The notes under the pieces were generated by a model. The model made no database searches. It worked only from the letters and a program-made list of their open reading frames with translations, and was not told where the DNA came from. From positions 18,972,566-19,036,565 of the forward strand of contig CM048839.1 in NCBI GenBank assembly GCA_026545765.1: a DNA stretch of 64,000 nt, written 5' to 3'. Origin of the DNA: Plantago major (taxonomy: Eukaryota; Streptophyta; Magnoliopsida; Lamiales; Plantaginaceae). Both the position numbers and the translations under genes were made by a program. Shown piece by piece: positions 55,831 to 64,000 of this stretch (the first letter of the stretch is position 1; each line of letters starts with the position of its first letter).

Positions 55831-56936
55831 GGAGAAGTCATCCTTGAAGATATAATAATAGCTTTCATATCGTAGATTAAAATCGTAGTAATTCACAACA
55901 AGTCAATACGAGCAAATTATACTACAACCAATTCCAATTCCTGGCTATAATTGCATTGTTAATTATAATACATTCCAAATTTCATAAATTACATGCATTT
56001 TACGTTTAATTTTTTTTATGAATTTCAAAATTCCATTACAATTACGAATTATAAATTAAAACAATAGTAATTCTTTCTAAGTTAATACGAGCCAATTATA
56101 CTACAACCACCAAAATCACTAAATCTAAATGGTCTCAAAAAACTCAACCAAATCTCACTAATCATACTACATATACGAAAACATCAAATTAAATACCATA
56201 CATACTTACAAACATCCTAACATGATACTAACAATTCAAAAACATACAATTGCTCGAAATTGACCTAAATCTATCGATTAAACAACCTCAAACTTAACCC
56301 ACTACTTAATATAAGCTAAACTAGCTAGTGCAAACTTCTAAAAAAAATACAATTGCTCGAAATTAGCAAAAATCTCAAATTTAACAAAGTAAGGGTTTTA
56401 GACTAATACCTTCAATTACGGGAAAAATAGTCGAAGAAAGATGAAATTGAATGACCACCTGAGTCCCTTGTTCTATGAGCTTCGAAAAAAGTCCAAGATT
56501 GGCCGGAATGGTGGAGTTTTGGTCGGAATTGGAAGGTGGGCAAAAATGGCGAAGAGAAGAAGAAAAGAAGAAGCAGAATCGAAATGGGGAAGAAGAGGGC
56601 TACTGCTCGTTTTTTTTTAATGAAATCTAACGACGGATAGAATTATCAGTCGCTAAATAGCGACGGATATTCTATCCGTCGTTAGATTTCATTTTTTTAA
56701 TTAAATTTTTAACGACGGATAGAATATCCGTCGTTAAAATACTATTTTTGTTTTTCTGAAAATCCAAAAGTCAACAAATACTAGCGACTGATAGTCTACC
56801 CATCTCTATTTAGAGACGGAAACAACGACGGATTAGCGTGCTCTATCCGTCACTAAAATCGACCGATTCGTCGCTATATAGCGACGGATAAAATCCGTCG
56901 CCCCTTTTCGTCGCTATATACCAGATTTCTTGTAGT
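55831..56936. other. 5' region and terminal repeats of the CACTA element
   Basis: AT-rich leader and intron-like sequence up to about 56430, then a segment homologous to 10640-10800, then subterminal repeats of ATCCGTCGCTA/TAGCGACGGAT (56625-56930). No open gene. Confidence 0.6.
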
Positions 56937-56937
56937 G

Positions 56938-57693
56938 AAACTAATTATAGCCCTGTTCAGCGATATCATGCGTTCAATCAAGAAACATTGGATTAAAGGA
57001 GAGAGAAAGAATTCCAAAACACCAACCATGACGCATTCCAAAACACCAACCATACCCAATGCGAAGAAAATAAAGAACCCAAACATAACAGAGAAGAATT
57101 AGAAAATCAACCAGGCATTCTCATACATAATTTCAATAAGAAAGAATCGAATCCACAAGAACCCAAAACATACCTCTAATTCATCGTTAGATTCTGTATA
57201 CTTTTTGTCGAATGAAAATGAAACAAATATACGAACCTTCGATCCTCAAATTGGCAGCCATGGAAGAGTGGTGAGGCGGCCATGGAAGAGCCGTGAAACC
57301 TACTTCCACATTCTTCTCTCCTACACGCTCACCACCCCCTCTCTCTCTCTCTCCCTCCCTCCCTCCCTCCCTCCACCATTTCCTCTCCAACACTCTTCCG
57401 ACGAAACCAAAAAAGTGATTTTCGGCACCGGACGACGTCGTTCGAGCTCAATCGGAGTCAATTCCTCAATTCCGCAGCTGAGATACTTGATTATAGTTCC
57501 AGTTGAAGAGTTTGATTCAGTTGGGGTGAAGAAATCAACATCTGATGAAGAGTTTGGTCATTGGTGTGTGTGTGGATCGGATTTAATCGTGTTGTTGATG
57601 ATGAAAAAATAGGTGATGAATTGATCGAGGATGAGATCGAGAAGAAAATTGTCCATGGCCGGAACAAGAGAGTGGAGAAGAAGAAAGGATAAG
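56938..57693. other. Unassigned stretch; CT-rich tract
   Basis: A CT/CCCT repeat lies at 57335-57372. A plus-strand frame crosses it (57205-57612), but its low-complexity centre and lack of motifs make it doubtful. The region looks like the 5' flank of an interrupted host or element sequence. Confidence 0.35.
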
Positions 57694-58455
57694 TGATGGG
57701 TCAATATCAAAGTTTTAATATTTGTTTACTTAGCCAAGAGCTAACTCTCGACACTACGAAAATCTATAGTGTAGTGAAGTTAACCCCAAGTTCGGTCTCT
57801 AGGGACTTAACTAGGCTGAGCTTCAGTTTACGAATAAAGTAACAATATGAAAAGCATGTAAAGTTTGTTTGCTTCGGCAGCGAGATGATAAACTAAAGTA
57901 AACGACTACTTGCAACTACTAGAAACCGATTTAACACTAACGAGATTGAAATATGAATGGGGAAAAATATGGAGTGGTAACGTCGACAAGCTAGCTAGAA
58001 GGATACATGTGATTCACGGGATTGACTATGCAAGTTCACAGTCTTGAGTTAAAAGACAAATAGCACTAGTGAAGGCGTCAGTTTCACTAGGCTATAATCA
58101 ATTCGACTAACCTACTATCACCGTTTGCAACTAACTGTTAGATCAAAAAAGACGAAAGACATTTTGGTGTATTGATTAAATGCCTAATCTAACAGTGATT
58201 TTGTCTAGAAGATCATCAAACGTGATAGCAGGAATAGTAATTAATCTAAAAGGCACAAGTAGTCGAATCCCGATGCACTTCGAATCACATACACCCTAGC
58301 TAGCATGCATTGAATCAGTCACCACCCCATAATAGGGGTGTTTAGCTACTCATGACAATCGAAAGCATAATCATACTAGCAATAAACATAATCTCAAGCA
58401 CAAAACAAAGATTCGAGAGGATTGATACAATTTTACCCTTCGTTGTCACAAACGG
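57694..58455. mobile_element. LTR-like fragment (gypsy type), truncated
   Basis: Begins TGATGGGTCAATATC and has the layout of the gypsy LTRs in this window: a TGATG tip, then AAGTTAACCCCAAGTTCGGT, TCTAGGGACTTAACTAGG and CTACTAGAAAC. It shares no long identity with them. It stops at the CACTA element at 58456, and the second end is not seen. Confidence 0.4.
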
Positions 58456-59048
58456 CACTACAAAAAAAACCAGTTTTAGCGACGGAATTATCCGTCGCTA
58501 AAGCTGTGCCGATCCGTCGCTAAATCCTTAGCGACGGATAATCCCCCGTCTCCAAACCAATCGTCACTATTTTTTTTTTGTGACGGATAAGTATTCCGTC
58601 ACTAAATAACGACGAACTGGTGATGAATTAATCCGTTGACCAGTCCGTCCGAATTGGCGACGGATTACTTATCCGTCGCCAATTAGCAACGGATTTTTTC
58701 CGTCGCTAAATCCCACCACTAATCCGCCCTTAGTTCGCTTGACATTTAGCGACGAAAAAAAATCCGTCGCTAAATTCAATGGGCTAATTCGCCCTTAGTT
58801 TGTGAATTTAGCGACCGATTTTTTCCGTCGCTAAATTCACTGTTTATATATATATATTTTTTTAAATATTTATGTTTCACATTTCACCTGTTTTTTCACA
58901 TAATATAATCATAGATAATATACCCGAAACAATTAAATTGCATTAATATATCCGAAACAATATAAATTATCCATAAATTATCCGAAACAAGAAGAAGGTG
59001 AAATAGTGTCAAATTATCCATAACAAGTCCATAATAAGTCTGATGTAA

Positions 59049-61097
59049 CTAAGAATAATCGGGAGGAGGCAGTGGGTGAGACTGGGAAGAAGTCTTTGAA
59101 CATCCGGTCAAAGCGTCCATCCGCTGAGCCATACGAGCCTGTTCCTCAAGCACTTGCTCGGAAGCTGCCTTGGTCGCAGCTATTTCCTGGTGGAGAGGAG
59201 TCATCATCTCTTGAACCTGCTCCTGTGTGTAGAGATTAAATCGCGATCCTGATCCCTGGGACACTGAGAAGCTACCAGAACTAATGGAAGGGCCCAAACT
59301 TCCCAATCCATACATTCGACCCTTGCTGTCCATTGGGTTGTCCTCGAAGAAGATCTGGTCTTGCTCTTCAATTGACAGCTCATGACCGTCGATCATCCTC
59401 TCATCCATCCTCCTCTCAACCTCACTCTGCAATTGTTGGTTGCATACGAAATGAGATGCAATTTTAGGAATCACTTTAAAATACTCAAATACAAATGTTA
59501 ACCTTAAGAAAGAACGCATGCAATACGCTCGGCCCTCACGTCAGTCCAGATGCCATTCTTCAGCTTAGCCTTCTTGAAGTGGTACAGAGCACTCTTCGGC
59601 TGTCCTCTATTGGCCTAAAAAAACATATGTGCAAACAAGTAGTTAGTTGATTGAAATGAAAGCAAAAAACTGTTATGTATCATATTCCAAGTCATAAACA
59701 ACATATTTACTAACCTCCATCACGTGATTTGTAACAACAGCTCGCGATCCATAGTGATGTCTGGCAGTGCCCGTACCATCTCGCGGCTCAGACAAACGGT
59801 TTTGTCTGTTCTTGTAGGCTTGATCCTGGACGAAGGGATCATTCCAATATGCCTCCCAAAGTGCCCACTCGTCATTCCCCACCCAAGTTGGTTGTCTGCA
59901 TGTCTCCTTCATTTTGTAAACCATTTTTCTATAGATGTTTGACCCTTAAGTCTCGAAAACGGAGTACAACTGGGACACCAGGGCATTGGGAATGTAGTAG
60001 TCCTTCTACAACAATTCCATTCAAAGTAAAAATTACACAAGTTTAAAGAAAGATAACAATTTAAATATAACACCAAGTTTAGTGGCTAACATACCACTCA
60101 AATGACACAACCAGTTCATGAATGGTGACTAACACATCAAAACAAGCTTAGTGGTAACATACCATTCGAATTGCCCTAAAATTGACTAACACAATGGTGA
60201 CTAACATATCACCCAAGTTCAGTGGCTAACATACCACTCAAATGACACAACAAGTTCATGAATGGTGACTAACACATCAAAACAAGCTTAGTGGTCACAT
60301 ACCACTCAAATTGTCTTAAAATTGACTAACACAATGGTGACTAACATATCACCCAAGTTCAGTGGCTAACATACCACTCAAATGACACAACAAGTTCATG
60401 AATGGTGACTAACACATCAAAACAAGCTTAGTGGTAACATACCACTCAAATTGTCCTAAAATTGACTAACACAATGGTGACTAACATATCACCCAAGTTC
60501 AGTGGCTAACATACCACTCACAGATATAGTGGCTAACATACCACACACATTAACACAATGATTAAAAGAACAAATAAAGCATTCATTGTAACATTTAAGC
60601 TTACCATGACTCGTCAAGTAAAGTGCTTCATCCGGTCCGGGACGTTTGACCACTTCTCGCCTCCCTGTCCCGGCATCTCCCTCCTCCCCCTGAAGATTTT
60701 GCCTAGTTTGTCTGAGGCATCCGGTGGCCAAAACCTGTTATCAATGAGACAAACAAGAAACGAATATTCATTAGTAAAATCATGTAACATATATTTATCT
60801 TAAGTGTATGTTCTACAAATGCATAATACTTACTTGTTCCTGCCGTTGGGGAACAACACCGGCTTCCTCGAATGTAGCACCGTCCCGTCAACGTCGGTAG
60901 GGACACCGTCGAGGGGTAGTCACCAGAGCATGTGCCGTAGGCGGTGGAGTCTCCGGTACTGAGATCGGCCGCTCCCACCAATGTCGTATCCAACGAGAGG
61001 ACTAGTACCATGACTCACTGGTGTACTACTAGAACCCGCTGGACTAGCACCCCTACACCCGGGAGGAAGGTATGTCGACTTCCTTTGGCGCGGCATC
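59049..61097 (-). pseudogene. Ptta/En/Spm-type CACTA protein
   Basis: The minus-strand N-terminus begins MPRQRKSTYLPPGCRG with Ser/Gly-rich sequence (to about 60840, with a frame change near 60930). The next exon (about 60735-60600) gives FWPPDASDKLGKIFRG and GGEKWSNVPDR. After the minisatellite, exon 59990-59715 has WVGNDEWALWEAYWND, NRQNRLSEPRDGTG and HHYGSRAV, the core pattern of plant Ptta/En/Spm proteins. The last exon (about 59430-59055) has EVERRMDERMIDGHELS and the coiled coil QEQVQEMMTPLHQEIA. The family accompanies En/Spm-type transposases and may bind element ends. No DDE transposase is in the window. Frame changes suggest decay. Confidence 0.75.
60060..60545. repeat. ~140-bp minisatellite in a CACTA intron
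   Basis: About 3.4 units, each with ACAAGTTCATGAATGGTGAC, AACAAGCTTAGTGGTAACAT and AATGGTGACTAACATATCAC. Units start near 60100, 60241 and 60380. It shares the GTGGCTAACATACCACTCA core with the array at 53085-55005. Confidence 0.92.
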
Positions 61098-61254
61098 TGC
61101 AAGAGCATATAAGAAATTGCAGGAAAAAAATGTGTTAGTAAAGAATACATGAATATGCATGTAAAACATATACATTTGACATATATTAACGCACAAAAAG
61201 TAATAATAATCAACAACTAAGCATATATACTATTAGGAAATTTGTTAGATATTT

Positions 61255-62840
61255 TGTTAGAAATATCGGTTTAGATTTTGATCAGCAACATGATGACTTA
61301 TCTTAGTCTCAGAAAGGTGATTAGTACTCTTGGTTCACTTGAACATTGTAAAAGAGGAAACCCACTAAGTATGATAGTCTAGCTAATCCTGTATAGGATG
61401 TTAGGTTTCAAAATGTAATTTTTATTTTATGAAGAGAAGACCAAGAAGAAGATATCCAAGCAGAACAAGTTCAACGACATTGAAGATTTGAAGAAACTGC
61501 ACAAGATTACTGAAATAGTTTTGCAGATACCTTGATCAGATATCTTGAAGACATGAATAGTTTTAAACAAGCTGTGTCACAAGAGATATCTGAGAACTAG
61601 AAGGTTTTCTGAAAACCAGGAAAGTGCCCACAGATATCTACTCTCAGATACCTTGAGCCTTAACCACATTTCTGAAAAAGAAATATATTGCAACAAAGTT
61701 GTTTCAATAATGTGGTATCTGAAGATTAAAGATAAGGACGTGCAAAGAATCAGATAATACTAGTCTCTGATACTGAGCATAGTTCCGTTGGCACTACAGG
61801 ACAAAAAAAAGTACAGTACAATGCATTTAATGCACGGACAGAGATGTCTGAATAAAAGCAACGGTACCTTCTGAAGAAGAAGACAAACCTACTGCAGTAC
61901 TATACACAGATATCAATAGTTTGAATTTGAGCCTAACGGATACTATTCAACGGCATTCAAATTCATCTATAAATATCAATACTTAGACTACTTGAGAAGA
62001 CACCCTTGAACTCCATAAACACGCTGAACAACATATTCTCTCAAGCAAACTACTTATCCTCAAAGCTTTACATTGCGACCAAAGCTCACGATCTTAAGTA
62101 GCACTAAAGTTCTAAGTGTCACGATCCTAAACAAGCAATCGCTATCCGTGAAAGAGTTGAATTGAAAGATCAAGTATCCGAGATTCATTCTCTTGAACAT
62201 TTATCTAAGACTTGGTCAAGAAAAGAACAAGATACTATACATTGAAAAGTGTATTAAGTATACTTGATTCAGAGCTATCGATTAGCGAAAAGTTATTAAA
62301 GAAGCTCATCCGACAACTCAAACCAAACCAACACCATCATCGGCGTGGAGTATGGAAGTACTTAGTTTGAGAAACTAAGGAATAACTCCAAGGTTATTGA
62401 GCACATGAAGTACTTAGCTTGGGAAGCTAGGAATAGCTCAAAAGGTTTCGAGTCAGAAGTACTTCATTTGGAAAGCCGGGGAACAACTCAGGGGAACATT
62501 TGGTTGGGAACCATTTGTTTAAGGAATCTTAGAATAGAATTTTGTAAGGTGACCTCAATTATCTATTCTAGTGAATTCTAGGTCTTTGGAAGACCAAGTG
62601 GATTAGTTGGAGGATTACGCCACCTCCAGATACCACTAGACTTTGTGTTATTTACTTCTCTGACTTACTTTTCACCAACACACACACACACTTTAAGCTT
62701 ACGCACTTATCTATCTTAAGTCTTGGCGCTGAATCTAAGTATCGGATATCTACAGATATCGAGAAATAGTTTTATCGACAAAAGTTTTAAAAGACTATTC
62801 ACCCCCCTTCCTTTTTTACTTTGCGTTATCTGGACCAACA
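61255..62840 (+). repeat. 5' LTR of the copia element
   Basis: TGTTAGAAATATCGG to TGGACCAACA, 1586 bp, homologous to the solo LTR at 53364-54891. TATAAATATC at about 61970 may be the promoter region, as CTATAAATATCA is also kept in the solo LTR. Confidence 0.92.
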
Positions 62841-62842
62841 AG

Positions 62843-62854
62843 TGGTATCAGAGC
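62843..62854 (+). other. Primer-binding site (tRNA-iMet type)
   Basis: TGGTATCAGAGC two bases after the LTR end, the standard plant copia primer site. Confidence 0.92.
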
Positions 62855-62952
62855 AGAGGTTCACAAGCCTTCCTTGAACCTAGATCCCAGATAGGTGAAG
62901 GAACTTTGTCCATTTCGGAGGACTATTTAATTTGTGTGTTAAGTGTGCAGGA

Positions 62953-64000
62953 ATGTCTCTGAGTGATGCACCCATTCTCAAACCAGAGAACTACGAGAAA
63001 TGGAAAAATAACATGATGCTCCACCTTGAAGCCATAAGTGACGAAATGATCGAAGTAATAAAAAATGGCCCAATAGTCATTCAACAACTTAAACAAGTCA
63101 TGGAGGTTTCTAATGGTAGAGACAGAGATCAAAGCGAAGGATCTTCACAAACTGATGCGTCAACAAGTGGGAGATCTACTAGTCACGTTATTTACGAACC
63201 AAAGCCCAGAGAACTCTGGACATCGGAAGATGCCAAGAGAAATCGTCTGGATGGTCAAGCTCGTAATATCATCATCAGATCTACACCTGAGCATATACAG
63301 TGTAAACTGTGGGGTGCTAAAACGGCGAAAATTGCCTGGCAACTGATTGAAGAAATCTGTGCTGGAACTGAGAAAACCAAAGAAAACAAGTTCGAAGTTC
63401 TCAAGTTGAAATTTCAAAATTTCAAACAAGGACCCACTGAAACTCTGGAAGAACTAGATTTCAGATTCACCACTCTCATGAGTGATATGGCAGCACTTGG
63501 GGAAAGCAACAGATACTCTCAGTCAGAAAAGATTAAGACTATTGTCAGAAGTCTTAACCACAACCGGAGCATACTAAATTCTTTTATTTCAATCAAGGTA
63601 TGCCAAATATCACTCCAGTAGAACTCTTCTCACATCTTGCTACGGTTGATTATGAGACAACACAAAGAGAACAAACAACTGAAAAGTTGCAGAATATTGC
63701 TCTAGTTGCTCAAGGAACTTCTGAAAAGAAGAAAAGCAAGGAAGAGACTAGGATGCTCTTGCTGCAAAGCAAATGAGCAAATATGTCAGTCGAGAAATTG
63801 AGAAAAGAAAAGCCAAAGAGAAGCTGAAAAAGCATCTAGGCTCAAACTATCACCAGTACAAAAATATGCAAAGCTCACTGAACAAGCCCATTTCGAATGC
63901 ATCATGTCTTCGAGGAAGTAAAAATTGGAAACGATATCTGCTTCTATTGTCAGAAACCTGGTCACTTCAAGAAGGATTGTCCTGCCTTCAACAAACTAAG
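62953..64000 (+). pseudogene. Copia gag (capsid and CCHC knuckle), frameshifted
   Basis: ATG 62953 starts MSLSDAPILKPENYEKWKNN, the usual start of this gag type. It continues with AISDEMIEVIKNGP, PRELWTSEDAKRN and KIAWQLIEEICAGTE, then LKFQNFKQGPTETLEELDFR, as in UBN2/DUF4219-type gag. The frame breaks at about 63585 and resumes with GMPNITPVELFSHLATVDYE, breaks again near 63745, and reads CFYCQKPGHFKKDC (CX2CX4HX4C) at 63941-63982. Capsid protein packages the element's RNA. At least two frame changes make this copy non-functional as read. An in-frame ATG at 62932 is less likely than 62953. Confidence 0.85.

Larger units (their letters stand above)
52403..56937 (-). mobile_element. CACTA element with a decayed left end, split by a solo copia LTR
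   Basis: The right end TTTCTTGTAGTG (to 56937) and the subterminal TAGCGACGGAT repeats match the start of the CACTA element at 10231, in opposite orientation. On the minus strand 56590-56410 is homologous to 10640-10800. At the far end (52970-53035) is a remnant of the last exon (VVRRIDIRELSIQ). The left end is set at CACAATTAGCAAG, with AAA on both sides as a possible 3-bp duplication; this tip is diverged. Most of the coding region is gone. Confidence 0.75.
58456..61254 (-). mobile_element. CACTA (En/Spm) element, cut by the copia element
   Basis: Starts CACTACAAAAAAAACC, the same tip as the right end of the 10231-12741 element in opposite orientation, followed by TAGCGACGGAT-type subterminal repeats. 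A minus-strand Ptta/En/Spm-type gene and a minisatellite fill it. The copia LTR begins at 61255, so the other end lies beyond the window. CGG at 58453-58455 may be its 3-bp duplication. Confidence 0.85.
61255..64000 (+). mobile_element. Ty1/copia LTR retrotransposon, runs off the window
   Basis: 5' LTR at 61255-62840, a tRNA-iMet-type primer site immediately after, then gag with a CCHC knuckle at the window end. The gag type and the ~1.6-kb LTR suggest a SIRE/Maximus-like lineage (inference). The polymerase and 3' LTR lie beyond 64000. Confidence 0.88.

Noticed and set aside
57205..57612. 135-codon plus-strand frame
   Set aside because: Crosses a CT-rich low-complexity tract and has no recognisable domain; left as unassigned DNA.
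60060..60545. Regular repeats suggestive of a CRISPR array
   Set aside because: Contiguous minisatellite units without unique spacers, in plant DNA inside a CACTA intron.
62843..62854. tRNA-like sequence TGGTATCAGAGC
   Set aside because: It is a retrotransposon primer site complementary to a tRNA end, not a tRNA gene.

Overview
The window is flowering-plant nuclear DNA, probably from a eudicot. It is AT-rich, and almost everything in it is transposable-element sequence: Ty3/gypsy and Ty1/copia LTR elements, Mutator-like elements (MULEs) with 9-bp target duplications, CACTA elements with CACTACAAG termini, an intron-bearing Helitron with an RPA gene, and Stowaway-type MITEs. The few host-like pieces (a first exon like signal recognition particle receptor beta, and a cystatin-fold gene) are of plant type. 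I see no tRNA, rRNA, bacterial or organellar genes. The species cannot be named from the sequence.

Layout. Positions 1-1364 hold a GAACA/TGTTC palindromic repeat with a Stowaway MITE and a stretch without genes. Positions 1365-24725 are one minus-strand LTR retroelement with very long LTRs and a 698-bp interior. Its 3' LTR is split by a 15.6-kb MULE (2306-17861). That MULE has a broken mudrA-type transposase gene, a convergent GRF-zinc-finger/coiled-coil/membrane gene, a solo gypsy LTR (3817-5051) and a complete gag-only gypsy element (8640-16323). The gypsy element in turn carries a CACTA element (10231-12741). The nesting is four deep, and exact target duplications mark the inner three insertions. 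The 5' LTR of the outer element carries a second, short MULE (23780-24675) and is cut off at a Helitron-like end (24726).

Positions 24.8-27.8 kb are AT-rich DNA with a ~285-bp tandem repeat. From 27799 a large minus-strand Helitron runs to at least 49651. It has a 3' hairpin and CTAG end, an RPA1-like gene (about 29200-31666) and a RepHel gene of at least eight exons (40752-49651) that contains an in-frame tandem duplication of a 93-nt exon. Two more MULEs with 9-bp duplications (32641-33484 and 38736-39753) and a Stowaway sit inside it. The 39-kb MULE carries the start of another GRF-type gene.

Beyond the Helitron are an SR-beta-like first exon beside a gypsy LTR tip (50244-50617), a frameshifted cystatin-fold gene (51304-52314), a CACTA element split by a solo copia LTR (52403-56937), an LTR-like fragment (57694-58455), a larger CACTA element with its Ptta/En/Spm-type gene (58456-61254), and a copia element of the same family as the solo LTR, which runs off the window (61255-64000).

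How the genes fit together: each coding unit serves its own element (MULE transposase plus GRF accessory; RepHel plus RPA; CACTA accessory protein; gag). Nearly all carry stops, frameshifts or insertions. The most interesting signal is the recurrent pairing of MULE termini with a GRF zinc-finger gene, arranged like mudrA/mudrB. The Helitron exon duplication comes next.
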